Shown here piece after piece: positions 17,280 to 25,228 of a DNA stretch of 64,000 nucleotides. Origin of the DNA: Ralstonia pickettii. GTDB taxonomy: Bacteria > Pseudomonadota > Gammaproteobacteria > Burkholderiales > Burkholderiaceae. Location of the stretch: contig NZ_CP104381.1 in assembly GCF_030582395.1 (NCBI RefSeq), positions 2,108,001 through 2,172,000 on the forward strand, given 5' to 3'. Position 1 is the stretch's first letter. Each line of letters opens with the position of its first letter. The notes beneath the pieces are model-generated. The model had not been told where the DNA came from. It did no database searches and worked only from the letters and a program-made list of their open reading frames with translations. The position numbers and the translations under genes are program-made.

Positions 17280-18895
17280 CAGACTGCTCCGGCGCGGTCG
17301 TCTTCTTCGATCCCCTCGCCGATCTTTCCGCCGTTGGGCAGTTCGGGCAGATCGTCGACGTCGATCGAGTCATAGCCGCTGTCAGGGTCGGCGGCTAGGC
17401 GGGCGCGCTCCTCCTCGGCACTCACGACGCCGCGGTCGTAGTAGACGGCGAAGGTATCGGCATTGGCCTTGCGGTTCGTGGCCTTCTCGGCTTCCGACTG
17501 CTCGTGCAGCGGCACGAAGCGGTGCGTGAGGTCTTCGTCGATCATGCCAGTCTCCGAGAGCTGAATGATCTTGATGGCCTTGGCCAGATTGTCGCCGAAG
17601 ACGTTGGCCTGCTGGCTGGCAACGTGGTCGTACCAGTTTGCCTCGTCGTATTCGCCGGTGGAGTTGAAGCCCTTCGGCGAGATGCCGAGCAGCTTCACGG
17701 CCGGCGTGCGGCTGATCGCGGCCAGCAGTTCGAGCTGCTGCGACACGATGTCGGCCAGCCCCGACAGCGGCGTGTTCACCTGGACAAAATCCTCGGCTTC
17801 CTTGTCGAGTGCCATCAGGCCCTCGTTCGAGCCCAGCAGGCTCCACATCAACGCGCGGGCCTTCAGAGACGCCGCATCCTCGTAGCCGCCGCCGTTCATG
17901 ACCTGGCTCATGTCGGTTTTCAGGATCGACGTGCTGAAGCGCTTGATGAGCTTGGCGACCGAGATGCGCACCGTGTCGAACCGGTCGACGTAATCAAGCG
18001 CCATCTGGGCGAGCGGGATCCCGAAGAAGTTGTAGGCCGGCTTCAGCAGGACGGGCGGCTCGTTCTGGAGAAAGTGCAGCATGCGAGAGCCGTGCACAGT
18101 TCGGCCCTGAACGAGCCATTTGTTGGGCCGGTAGTAGTCAGGCGCGAGCGGGTTGTCGGCGTTGTAAGGCGCGGGGTAGCAGTTGATCGGCTCGATGATC
18201 CGGAAGCCCTTGAACGAGCCCTTGCTGATCTTCGCCGAGTCGAGCGTCAGAGGCGTCTGCACTTCGGCCAGGCCGGCGGCCGTATTGGTGTCGTCGCCCA
18301 TGTCGATGAAGAGCATGCAGCCGCCGAAGTAGCCGGTTTTCTTCATCGCCGTGTTGAACGCGGCCTTGAGGTGGAAGCGCTCGGTGGCCGCCTGCAGCGC
18401 CTTCACGCGCTCGGCGTCCGATTCTTCGCTGCCCTGCCCGCTGAACTCGATCCACTTGCGGGTCATCTCGTCGGCCAGGGTCTCGACCATGGCGCGGATG
18501 AGCGGATGCTGGGAGAGCAGCGAGAGCGCGGCGTAACCGATGAAATCGACGCCGTTGAGCTGGTTGAAGCCGCCGCACGTGCCCAGTGTGGCCGTCAGGT
18601 TGTCGCAGATGGAATCCATCGCGACCTCCGGCGCCTCTTCGCCCTTGGTAAAGGTGCCGGGCGCTACCACGGGCGGTTTGAACTTCGCCGACCAGTCGAC
18701 CGCAGCGCCTGCAGCCGCATCCTGGGCGACCAGGGCGTCGATCACCGTGGGGCTGATCTTCATGCCCCGCCGTTCAGGACCGACCAGCTGCGGAAAGCTA
18801 GGTTCGATGCGCGGTGCCGGCGCAGCCTTGGCTTGCGCAGCACCAGGGGAAACGAGCGGCACGCCGCTGACGAGAGAACGGATTCGATCGAGCAT
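17279..18895 (-). CDS. Portal protein (DUF1073 family)
   Basis: A 538-residue protein of the DUF1073 portal family. Recognisable parts are LSQHPLIRAMVETLADEMTRKWIEF near residue 130, GGCMLFIDMGD near 195, and YYRPNKWLVQGRTVH followed by RMLHFLQNEPP. Further on are KLLGISPKGFNSTGEYD and WYDHVASQQ. The portal forms the dodecameric channel for DNA entry and tail attachment. It lies between the terminase and head morphogenesis genes as usual. Databases sometimes label DUF1073 proteins anti-CBASS Acb1; I see no paired HxT motif that would support that here. Confidence 0.87.
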   Translation of the reverse strand: MLDRIRSLVSGVPLVSPGAAQAKAAPAPRIEPSFPQLVGPERRGMKISPTVIDALVAQDAAAGAAVDWSAKFKPPVVAPGTFTKGEEAPEVAMDSICDNLTATLGTCGGFNQLNGVDFIGYAALSLLSQHPLIRAMVETLADEMTRKWIEFSGQGSEESDAERVKALQAATERFHLKAAFNTAMKKTGYFGGCMLFIDMGDDTNTAAGLAEVQTPLTLDSAKISKGSFKGFRIIEPINCYPAPYNADNPLAPDYYRPNKWLVQGRTVHGSRMLHFLQNEPPVLLKPAYNFFGIPLAQMALDYVDRFDTVRISVAKLIKRFSTSILKTDMSQVMNGGGYEDAASLKARALMWSLLGSNEGLMALDKEAEDFVQVNTPLSGLADIVSQQLELLAAISRTPAVKLLGISPKGFNSTGEYDEANWYDHVASQQANVFGDNLAKAIKIIQLSETGMIDEDLTHRFVPLHEQSEAEKATNRKANADTFAVYYDRGVVSAEEERARLAADPDSGYDSIDVDDLPELPNGGKIGEGIEEDDRAGAV

Positions 18896-18912
18896 GGCGT
18901 GCCGTGGTTGGA

Positions 18913-19395
18913 TTACGACAGGTCGGCCGGCTTGTAGTCGCCGGTCGCATCAGCGGTCGTCGAGGCCGCCGAATGCAGGTGCAGCAGGATGCCGATGGCG
19001 TGCAGATCGGCCTTCAGATCTTCGACAGCCTCGTGCTCGAAGGCGTGCAGCTTCGCCATCAGGCCGGCGAATCGGTCGCGTGCCTCGGCGTGGTCTTCCA
19101 CATCGAGCAGCACGGACGGCGCCGGGTCATCGGTGGCCGCGGTGCCGGCGTCGGTCGAGGCAGTCGTCGCAGACGAGGCAGTGTCGCTTGCGGGGGTATC
19201 GGCCGCACTGGATACAGCGGCCACGGGCTCCCCCGATTCCACCGGCGCAGCGGCAGCGGCGGCGTCGGTGGTGGTCGAAGTGGTGTCGGCAGGCGCCTGG
19301 GCATCGGCGGGGGCGGCCGACGGGGCGTCGTCAGCCATGCGGAACGTGGTGAGGGACAGGCCAATGACAGCGGCGAGCAGCGAGAGCGTGCGCAT
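18913..19395 (-). CDS. Secreted or membrane-anchored Ala/Thr-rich protein of unknown function
   Basis: A 160-residue protein with a GGAG ribosome site nine bases before MRTLSLL. Residues 1-19 form a possible signal or anchor segment (LSLLAAVIGLSLTTF). Residues ~20-90 are almost entirely Ala, Thr, Asp, Ser and Pro, a flexible linker. Residues ~95-135 form one compact, charged helical region (DHAEARDRFAGLMAKLHAFEHEAVEDLKADLHAIG). It sits between terminase and portal genes, an odd place for an exported protein. It could be a lysis or exclusion factor, or a head protein with a fortuitous hydrophobic start. An internal ATG at 19338 would remove the hydrophobic part but has no ribosome site. Confidence 0.65.
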   Translation of the reverse strand: MRTLSLLAAVIGLSLTTFRMADDAPSAAPADAQAPADTTSTTTDAAAAAAPVESGEPVAAVSSAADTPASDTASSATTASTDAGTAATDDPAPSVLLDVEDHAEARDRFAGLMAKLHAFEHEAVEDLKADLHAIGILLHLHSAASTTADATGDYKPADLS

Positions 19396-19440
19396 TTCTG
19401 ATACTCCGTAAAGTGGTTTAAATCACGCAAAAGAATGGAA

Positions 19441-20910
19441 TTAAGACCCCATTACGGCGCGCAATGCGTCATCCGAAATATTCAGGCCTGTACCACGTCC
19501 ACGGATATAGCCATCCATCGAATAGCGAATTCCGTCAATGTGGTGGTTCCATGCGTCGACGATTATAGGCAGAACCTCCCCTGTTGTTTTATCGACCTTG
19601 TATGAATAGCGCTCAAACTCTTCAATGGTTTTAACGCACCGTGGATGAATAATAATCGCGTCAAAACCGCGTAAAAACGTGATTCCATCCTCTACAGAGC
19701 CGCCCCACTTCTTCGCGGCCTCGATGTTGAACCCCTGCTTGGCGACGAGGCTGATCGTCTCGGGCCGCGCACAGTCAGCCTTGATCTTCCAGCGGCGGGC
19801 ACCGGGTATGCCCTTGAACTTCAGGCCGTCGGCCAGGCGCCATTTCGCCTTCTGCTCTTCCCGCATGCCCTCATTGCCGGCGAACAGCTTCCAGATTTCA
19901 TCGAGATCGACCTGCTCGCCGTGGGCCTCGTAGTCGACATAAAGCGTATTTCCTTTGACGAAACTGCGATTAAGCGTGGTCGGGTCTTTTGCAAAGCCCC
20001 AGTCGGCACCAAAAAAGAAACGCGCATTGGCCGGCGTCTCGAATTCCTCTTTCCGCCATTTACCGGCAAAGATCAATTCATCGGAGCGCCGATTGAATTT
20101 GCCGAGCCAAATCCAGTTGTAACGGTCGGTGTCGGTGCGCTCCATCTTGGCGCGCTCCAGTTCCAGCTCGTCGGTGAACCACGGGTTATCGGTGTAGTTG
20201 GCGCGGATGATGAGCACGTCGTCATCCTCGTAGCAGCCGTCGGCGTCGAGCAGGTGCTCATACGGCCCGATGAGGTCGACCCACGTCGGATCGGTCGCCT
20301 TGTTCGGGTTGAAGGTGACGATGATCTCCGACCCCGGCTCACGGATGGTCGGCATGAGGACTTGCCACGACTCGCGGGAAACCGTCTCGCCTTCCTCCAC
20401 CCAGGCCTTTGTCGCCTTGGCGAAGCCCTTGATGCCATTGACGTTGCGCAGCAGACCGCGAAACGAAAAGCTGCTGCGGGTCGCCGGCACGCGGATGGTC
20501 TTGCGGCCCACTACGAACGATTCGGACAGGTCGCGCCGCTCGATCTCTTCTGACAGCTCGGCGAGACTGGATTCCTCGATCGATGCCTGGATCTCGCGAA
20601 GGCACAAGACGCGCTCCCGGCGCGCCGAAGCCTGGGCGGTGAGGATGGAGACGACCGTGCGTGTCTTGGCCGATCCGCGCCCGCCGTAGACGATCTTCAG
20701 GCGCTTCGGGTAGATCAGGCGTTCCAGCTTGGCGGGAATGAGCACGGTCGGCTCGGCGTCCGTCTCATTCCCATCGATGTCAACGCGCTTGATGACCTCG
20801 CGCTGCATGTTGCAGATGCCGAACACAGCCGGTTCGGCCTTGGTGGCGATGCCCTTGAAGTAGCGCTCTACCCGGGCAATCGCCCCACGCGAGATGCGGC
20901 GTCGGCTCAT
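19441..20910 (-). CDS. Terminase large subunit (PBSX / Terminase_3 type)
   Basis: A 489-residue packaging motor. The ATPase domain has Walker A GGRGSAKT (residues 76-83), a Walker B region KAWVEEGETV (168-177) and a coupling motif near VTFNPN (198-203). The nuclease domain shows acidic residues in ADWGFAKDP (D303), KADCARPE (D379) and WNHHIDGIRY (D459). It cuts concatemers and pumps DNA into the prohead. Its ATG overlaps the small-subunit stop by ATGA. Two stretches (19441-19700 and 19930-20110) are unusually A+T-rich. Confidence 0.92.
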   Translation of the reverse strand: MSRRRISRGAIARVERYFKGIATKAEPAVFGICNMQREVIKRVDIDGNETDAEPTVLIPAKLERLIYPKRLKIVYGGRGSAKTRTVVSILTAQASARRERVLCLREIQASIEESSLAELSEEIERRDLSESFVVGRKTIRVPATRSSFSFRGLLRNVNGIKGFAKATKAWVEEGETVSRESWQVLMPTIREPGSEIIVTFNPNKATDPTWVDLIGPYEHLLDADGCYEDDDVLIIRANYTDNPWFTDELELERAKMERTDTDRYNWIWLGKFNRRSDELIFAGKWRKEEFETPANARFFFGADWGFAKDPTTLNRSFVKGNTLYVDYEAHGEQVDLDEIWKLFAGNEGMREEQKAKWRLADGLKFKGIPGARRWKIKADCARPETISLVAKQGFNIEAAKKWGGSVEDGITFLRGFDAIIIHPRCVKTIEEFERYSYKVDKTTGEVLPIIVDAWNHHIDGIRYSMDGYIRGRGTGLNISDDALRAVMGS

Positions 20911-21332
20911 TGGCCCTCGGCGAGCTGGGCCTCAATCTTCGCCAGACGGTCGGCGAGTTCGCTGATCTCCAGCACGTCGAGTTTGCCGCGAATCATCGCG
21001 ACGAGCTGCTGGCCCACGTCGGGCGAGACCTTGCCACCAGCGACGGCGCGCACGATGGCGTCGACCTGCTCGACCGGCGTGCCGCCCTCGGGGAAGTCGA
21101 ACTGCACCGTGGGAGCGACCGGCTTGGCGGCCGGCGCCACCCGGGTAAGCAGCTCCTTCATCATCACCGTGTCGCCGTCCGAGATGGCCTTCTTGGCGAC
21201 GGCTTTGTAGAAGCCCTTCTCGTTCATCTTCGTCTCTTCCTTGATCGCCTCAAGGATCTTCGTGCGCAGCTCTTTGCCGCGGCGGCGTGCAGGTTGGCGG
21301 GCTGCCGAGAATCGTGTCGCTTCGTTGCTCAT
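20907..21332 (-). CDS. Terminase small subunit
   Basis: A 141-residue basic protein directly before the large subunit. The start MSNEATRFSAARQ is chosen for its AAGGAAAC ribosome site; the frame stays open upstream without one. The N-terminal part is rich in Arg/Ala with a helix pair (RTKILEAIKEETKMNEKGFYKAVAKKAI) suitable for DNA binding. The C-terminal part (ISELADRLAKIEAQLAEGQ) looks like a short oligomerisation helix. It probably recognises the packaging site. Assignment rests mainly on position and length. Confidence 0.78.
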   Translation of the reverse strand: MSNEATRFSAARQPARRRGKELRTKILEAIKEETKMNEKGFYKAVAKKAISDGDTVMMKELLTRVAPAAKPVAPTVQFDFPEGGTPVEQVDAIVRAVAGGKVSPDVGQQLVAMIRGKLDVLEISELADRLAKIEAQLAEGQ

Positions 21333-21376
21333 TTCCGTTTCCTTTACCGTTTTTTCGGTGGTGGGGTGGTTATCAA

Positions 21377-21577
21377 TCAGCGGCGCGGCCGCTTCACTGG
21401 GATGGGGTGAATGCCGCGCATAACGGTGCGCGTCACCTTGGGAATGTCGGGATTCACGCCGGTGGTTCGGGCCACCCAAGCCACGCCCTTGAGGTACGGC
21501 GCGACCCACCAGGCGGTGCGGTAGTTGAACGGGATGAAGAGGCTGTATTTGCCCCAGATCTTCACTTCGGTGCGCAT
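21377..21577 (-). CDS. Small hypothetical phage protein
   Basis: A 66-residue basic protein (MRTEVKIWGKYSLFIPFNYRT start, RRPRR-type end) that overlaps the preceding gene by 16 bases. It contains several aromatic residues and one weakly hydrophobic stretch (AWWVAPYLKGVAWVA). There is no recognisable domain. It belongs to a chain of small genes between the resolvase and terminase. Confidence 0.55.
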   Translation of the reverse strand: MRTEVKIWGKYSLFIPFNYRTAWWVAPYLKGVAWVARTTGVNPDIPKVTRTVMRGIHPIPVKRPRR

Positions 21578-21759
21578 GGCATACCTCGGGAAAGCGATTC
21601 AGCGAGTGATTGCGCCCGGGTGCCAGCGCTCTGGCGCACCCAGTCGCAGAAGGCGGCGCGCGGCGTATCGCCCTTGCCGATCGGCCAGATTGCCCAGCCG
21701 CTGGACAACATTGCACAGGCCCAGCGTCCGCCGCGCAGCAGGTAGATGTGCGGCCGCAT
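21562..21759 (-). CDS. Small hypothetical phage protein
   Basis: A 65-residue protein starting MRPHIYLLRGGRW behind a GGAGGAG ribosome site, which decides this start over a longer open frame. It is Trp/Cys-containing (ACAMLSSGWAIWPIGKGDTP). No function can be assigned. It overlaps the next gene by 16 bases, which supports a real reading frame. Confidence 0.58.
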   Translation of the reverse strand: MRPHIYLLRGGRWACAMLSSGWAIWPIGKGDTPRAAFCDWVRQSAGTRAQSLAESLSRGMPCAPK

Positions 21760-21760
21760 G

Positions 21761-21943
21761 TCAGGACTCCTCCGTGGGCGCCTTGATGATCTTGGTGCGC
21801 ATCGCTCTCTGCACCATGCGTTGGACGTGCGCATCGCTCGGAAGACGCTGGGTCAGCATGGCGAATGCCATCAGCAGCAGCACGTATGGCCTCCACCACC
21901 AGGCGAATGAGCATTGGACGGTGATCGTGTCGACGCGTGGCAT
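21761..21943 (-). CDS. Small predicted membrane protein
   Basis: A 60-residue protein beginning MPRVDTITVQC after a GGAGG ribosome site. Residues ~12-33 (FAWWWRPYVLLLMAFAML) make one membrane segment, followed by a basic cytoplasmic tail. It lies one base before the resolvase stop. A role in lysis timing or exclusion is possible, but nothing beyond the membrane segment supports it. Confidence 0.58.
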   Translation of the reverse strand: MPRVDTITVQCSFAWWWRPYVLLLMAFAMLTQRLPSDAHVQRMVQRAMRTKIIKAPTEES

Positions 21944-21944
21944 G

Positions 21945-22658
21945 TCAGGCCTCCTGCTGCAGCGCCAGCGACAGAATCGCCACCGCATCAGCCTCGTTGT
22001 CGTCGACGACCTTGATGCCGCGTTGACGTGCCGCCGCAACCATCTCCGACTTCGACGCGTTGCCCTTCCCGGTCCACGCCTTCTTCACGGTGCCCACGCC
22101 GACGCCGTGCAGCGGAATGTTGTTGATCGCCGCCCAGGCTTCAACGATGGCCAGGAAGCCGCAGTACGCCCGCGCCGCAAGGTTCGATGCGAAGGGCTGT
22201 TTCACATCCTCGTAGTACACGGCGTGGATGCCGCCGCACTCGGTCGCGGTGTCCATCAGCCATTTGCGGAAGGCCAGCCAGCGATGACCTTTGCCGCCCA
22301 GGCGGTTCGAGTCGAAGCGCACCGAGCCGCTGCGGAATGTGCCGTCGCGCGTCATCACCGCCCAGCCCGATTGCGTCGCAAGGTCGAGCGCCAGGATGTT
22401 GATGTTGGCCGGCGTCAGTGCTGGTTTTGCAGCCTCGGGCGTACCCAGTTCTGCGGGCCCGGCAACCTGCGAGTTTGCGTTTTTGCGCAAGTTCGCCTTT
22501 TCCGCCTGCTTTCGCTTCCAGGCCTCGCACTCAGCGGCGAAAGGAAACGGCGGGATACCGCTCTTGGTGTCCGCAGCCTGCGCATCGAGCGCCTGCATCT
22601 CAGCGCGTTTGCGCTCGCTCGGGAAAGGCCAGGCGGCCGGGGCCAGATGGGCTGTCAT
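21945..22658 (-). CDS. RuvC-like Holliday junction resolvase
   Basis: A 237-residue protein coupled by ATGA to the gene upstream. After an ~85-residue N-terminal extension it has an RNase H-like fold: NILALDLATQSGWAV with the first catalytic Asp at ~92, AVYYEDV with Glu at ~150, and DDNEADAVAI with Glu/Asp at ~222-224. Those are the acidic residues of the RuvC/phage resolvase superfamily. It probably cleaves branched DNA left by replication and recombination before packaging. The terminase genes follow downstream, as in other phages where the resolvase serves packaging. Confidence 0.8.
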   Translation of the reverse strand: MTAHLAPAAWPFPSERKRAEMQALDAQAADTKSGIPPFPFAAECEAWKRKQAEKANLRKNANSQVAGPAELGTPEAAKPALTPANINILALDLATQSGWAVMTRDGTFRSGSVRFDSNRLGGKGHRWLAFRKWLMDTATECGGIHAVYYEDVKQPFASNLAARAYCGFLAIVEAWAAINNIPLHGVGVGTVKKAWTGKGNASKSEMVAAARQRGIKVVDDNEADAVAILSLALQQEA

Positions 22659-23083
22659 GCGTCGGTCTCCGCAAAGTGCACGGGCGCGCTGGTCGGGCCC
22701 GTGACGGTTCCTGTGGGGGTGAGGGGTTGTTGCTTGCCGGCCTCGCGGGTCAGCGTGACGAGCGCGGATTCGAGGCGCGCCAGCCAGCGACGCACGCCGC
22801 TATCAGCCTTCGAGGGCAGCAGATCGGGCCGGCCGTTGTCGGTGAGCAGCTTGTGCACGCCGCGATAGACGTTTTGCCAGTCGGGCGTGCCGGCGTAGCG
22901 GCGCACGTCGAGCGTGGCGTTGACGAGGAACTCGTGCTGGGCGAGCGCGGCGGTGATGGCATCGCGGCGCCCCTCGCTGCCGGCGTGGCAGAAGCAAAAC
23001 CACTTGCCGCCCTGGCCGATGGTGCCGAGCAGCTTGCAGCCGTAGGCCTCGCACATGCCCCAGGAAGCGCCGGTGTCGCTCAT
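22655..23083 (-). CDS. Hypothetical protein with N-terminal Cys/His cluster
   Basis: A 142-residue protein joined to both neighbours by ATGA overlaps. The first 35 residues hold a Cys/His cluster (MCEAYGCKLLG, then WFCFCHAGSEG) that could bind zinc. The remainder is helical (WQNVYRGVHKLLTDNG, VRRWLARLESALVTL) with a Pro/Thr-rich tail. It lies in the replication operon between the loader and the resolvase. A DNA-binding accessory role is a guess. Confidence 0.62.
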   Translation of the reverse strand: MSDTGASWGMCEAYGCKLLGTIGQGGKWFCFCHAGSEGRRDAITAALAQHEFLVNATLDVRRYAGTPDWQNVYRGVHKLLTDNGRPDLLPSKADSGVRRWLARLESALVTLTREAGKQQPLTPTGTVTGPTSAPVHFAETDA

Positions 23084-23358
23084 GCCGTCACCTCGTCGGG
23101 TTGCTCATCGTGGACCGGCACGCCGCTGATCGGGCGCAGCCAGTCATCGCGGACGTTGCACACGGTGACCCACATACCTGCGCGCTTGTTGAACCACGGC
23201 GTGGGAAAGCGACACAGCCAGATCGCCACGCCCGGCGGCGCGATGGTGTCGAGCTGGCATTCGCCCTCAACCCCGACTTCGACGATCCGGCCGTCGACAG
23301 TCTTCGGGTAGCCCGGCGGCACGACGATGTAGGCGAGGTCACCGCGTTTGCAGTTCAT
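23080..23358 (-). CDS. Hypothetical phage protein
   Basis: A 92-residue protein with ATGA overlaps on both sides. It is beta-rich with the shape of a small SH3- or KOW-like barrel (GDLAYIVVPPGYPKTVDGRIVEVG, then WVTVCNVRDDWLRPISG). Similar small proteins occur in replication operons of Burkholderiaceae phages. No partner or activity can be read from the sequence. Confidence 0.6.
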   Translation of the reverse strand: MNCKRGDLAYIVVPPGYPKTVDGRIVEVGVEGECQLDTIAPPGVAIWLCRFPTPWFNKRAGMWVTVCNVRDDWLRPISGVPVHDEQPDEVTA

Positions 23359-24110
23359 GACCGCGCCTCCAGGTGAGCAGCCACGCGGCGGCCAATCTCG
23401 CGCTTCGCCTCGTCGAGCGCTGCGGCCGCCTCACGTGCGCGCCGTTCCCTTTCGGCCTGGCGGCGATCAGCGGAGGTACTCCCCGCCTTCAGCATCTCCT
23501 TGATCCGCTGCAGGTTCTCAACCGCTTTCGCATCGGCCGTGGGCTCGTCTTCCTTCCCGCCGGTCCCCGCCAGCAAAGGCACTGCGGCTTTCGCGTTGGC
23601 GAGTTGCAGGCGCCCTTCTCGCACCGCTTGTGCGAGAACTTCAGTGCGGCGCGCGCTGTCGTGCCCCTGCGAAACGACCCATTCGGGTGCAGCGTTCAGG
23701 CCGCGATTGCGCTCGACAATCCGGGCATATGCGGCCTTGAACGCCATGCGGGCCCCGATTTCGTCACCGTGAAACACGGGCTGCGCGACGTGCCACGCCT
23801 CGGCGATCTCGGTCGTCCAAACGACGGTTTCCTGCTCGTCGGCCGCGCGTATTGCGATCGCCCACGCTTCGTCAACCTCGGGGCGCGTGTCGCCGCGCTT
23901 GGGCAGGTGTTCGAGGATCTCGGCGGGCGTCGGCGCGAAGCGACTCACGTCGAGGTGCTTCGAGAACGCCGCGGCGACTGCCTCGATTGGGTATGGCGCG
24001 AGCTTGGCCCACCACACGTCGAGGATTTCCGGCTCGGGCACAGGCTGCCGAAGAGTGCGGAACGTGCGCGAGAGCAGCGCGATGAACGCTTTCGTGTCGG
24101 TCTGGACCAT
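23355..24110 (-). CDS. Replicative helicase loader-like protein
   Basis: A 251-residue protein starting MVQTDTKAF, two bases after the initiator's stop. Its N-terminus (FIALLSRTFRTLRQ, then ILDVWWAKLAPYPIEAVAAAFSKHL and RFAPTPAEILEHLP) follows the pattern of G39P/lambda-P-like loader domains. Those domains share a W...L..YP...V..A...H......PT.AE. core. The C-terminus (residues ~190-251) is a charged coiled coil. Directly after the initiator gene it would recruit the host DnaB helicase to the origin. The assignment is by pattern and position, not by a catalytic motif. Confidence 0.65.
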   Translation of the reverse strand: MVQTDTKAFIALLSRTFRTLRQPVPEPEILDVWWAKLAPYPIEAVAAAFSKHLDVSRFAPTPAEILEHLPKRGDTRPEVDEAWAIAIRAADEQETVVWTTEIAEAWHVAQPVFHGDEIGARMAFKAAYARIVERNRGLNAAPEWVVSQGHDSARRTEVLAQAVREGRLQLANAKAAVPLLAGTGGKEDEPTADAKAVENLQRIKEMLKAGSTSADRRQAERERRAREAAAALDEAKREIGRRVAAHLEARS

Positions 24111-24112
24111 GC

Positions 24113-25228
24113 TCAGTGCTCCATGTCGATGACGTTGGGATCGGCAGCCGGCGTGCCGGCAAGCCATGCGGCGGCGTTGGCGTCGCTGACGGCGCGGCGC
24201 AGTTCGTCGGGAGACTGTCGGGGTGCGGCGGGTTGCTGGGCCGACTGCATCGTGGCCAGCACGCGGTCGACGTAGGACGGCAGGAAGGCGATGGTTTGCT
24301 TAGCCTCGGCCTGTGCCTTGGCCACGGCGGTGTCCATGAGGCGGCGCGTGATACCGGCGTTCGTCCATGCGGCGAACAGAGGCCACGTCTTGTTGCGGTG
24401 GTGCACGCTCGACGCGTTGATTTCCACGCCATGGCGCTCGCGCCAATAGCGGCACCATGCGGCAGGATCGCCGGGCACGAGGTCGTCATCGTCTCGCGCG
24501 ATACCCTCAGAGGTACCAGTAACGATGACAGAACCTATGGGTTTACTCTCCTCTCCCTTCCGTTCCTCTCCCTTAAGAGCGTTTTCCGGCGGAAGATCAG
24601 GGGCGTTCCGCTGGAAGGGTTCTTTTTTTCCGCCGGAAGCCTGCTTTTTTCCGCCGGAAGAATCAGAACTTCCGCCGGAATTTCCATTGCTTCCGCCGGA
24701 AGGTTTCGGATTTCCGCCGGAAGGTGCGCCAAATTCCGCCGGAAAAAGAGCGCGTTCCAGCGGACGGCCAGCGTCGAGCCATGCCTCGAACTCGGGGATT
24801 TCCAGCGGAGGAAGGTTGTCAGCGCGCGCCTTGTTGCGCTTGCGCACGCGCTCGGACAGCTTGTCATAGGCGAGCTTGTGCTTGGCGTTCCAGGCTTCGT
24901 TCGCCTTCTCGGCGACCACGGCGTGATACAGCCGGCCGTCGGTCGCCTTGATCCAGCCCCGGAGCGCGCGCTCTCGCACCTTCAGCCAGTGCTCGACCAT
25001 GCGGCCAAATCCGGCGTACTGGGCGAGGTTCACATCGTCGTCGGGCAGCGATGCGGCGGGCACCTGGTGCCAGGACGCGCACCAGAGCAGTACGGCGCAG
25101 CGGAATTCTTCGCCTGACAGGCGGGCAGCAAGGTCGCTGTCACGTAGGCGCAGCACGTCGAGCGGCATGTACGAGAAGTCGCGCAGGTCGCAGTCGGCTG
25201 GTGTGAGGGGATTGGGTAGGTCGTTCAT
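24113..25228 (-). CDS. DUF1376-type replication initiator with embedded origin repeats
   Basis: A 371-residue protein whose ATG overlaps the methyltransferase stop (ATGA). Residues ~13-110 form a DUF1376 domain (FSYMPLDVLRLRDSDL, CAVLLWCASWHQVPAASLPDDD). Residues ~155-215 are a Gly/Ser/Lys linker in which Ser-Gly-Gly recurs about every seven residues, because the DNA there consists of origin-like repeats. The C-terminal part (CRYWRERHGVEINASSVHH, WPLFAAWTNAGITRRLM) is a second compact domain. By analogy with lambda O it should bind repeats within its own gene and start replication. The family is recognised; the initiator role is strongly suggested by the repeats and the loader gene behind it. 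Confidence 0.78.
   Translation of the reverse strand: MNDLPNPLTPADCDLRDFSYMPLDVLRLRDSDLAARLSGEEFRCAVLLWCASWHQVPAASLPDDDVNLAQYAGFGRMVEHWLKVRERALRGWIKATDGRLYHAVVAEKANEAWNAKHKLAYDKLSERVRKRNKARADNLPPLEIPEFEAWLDAGRPLERALFPAEFGAPSGGNPKPSGGSNGNSGGSSDSSGGKKQASGGKKEPFQRNAPDLPPENALKGEERKGEESKPIGSVIVTGTSEGIARDDDDLVPGDPAAWCRYWRERHGVEINASSVHHRNKTWPLFAAWTNAGITRRLMDTAVAKAQAEAKQTIAFLPSYVDRVLATMQSAQQPAAPRQSPDELRRAVSDANAAAWLAGTPAADPNVIDMEH
24542..24575. other. Polypyrimidine tract flanking the iterons
   Basis: A 34-base stretch that is almost all C and T on the plus strand, immediately beyond the last strong repeat on the downstream side of the initiator gene. In lambda the iterons are followed by a strand-asymmetric, easily melted tract in the same relative place. 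That makes this the candidate unwinding region. The composition is seen; the function is inferred. Confidence 0.4.
24584..24810. repeat. Iteron array, probable phage replication origin
   Basis: Seven perfect copies of the 11-mer TTCCGSCGGAA start at 24584, 24628, 24649, 24670, 24691, 24712 and 24734. A one-mismatch copy starts at 24606 and degenerate copies at 24755 and 24800. Each is an inverted repeat around one central base. Spacing from copy to copy is 21 or 22 bases throughout the main block, i.e. two helical turns, so all sites face one side of the helix. The array lies inside the initiator gene, like lambda ori inside O. It most likely is the prophage's replication origin bound by the DUF1376 protein. 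Confidence 0.75.

Noticed and set aside
17279..18895. Anti-CBASS (Acb1) function for the portal-family protein
   Set aside because: Some databases use that label for DUF1073, but I see no paired HxT motif of the phosphoesterase and the gene is in the portal position.
24584..24810. Possible CRISPR array
   Set aside because: Repeats are only 11 bases with ~10-base spacers and lie inside a coding gene; iterons explain them better.
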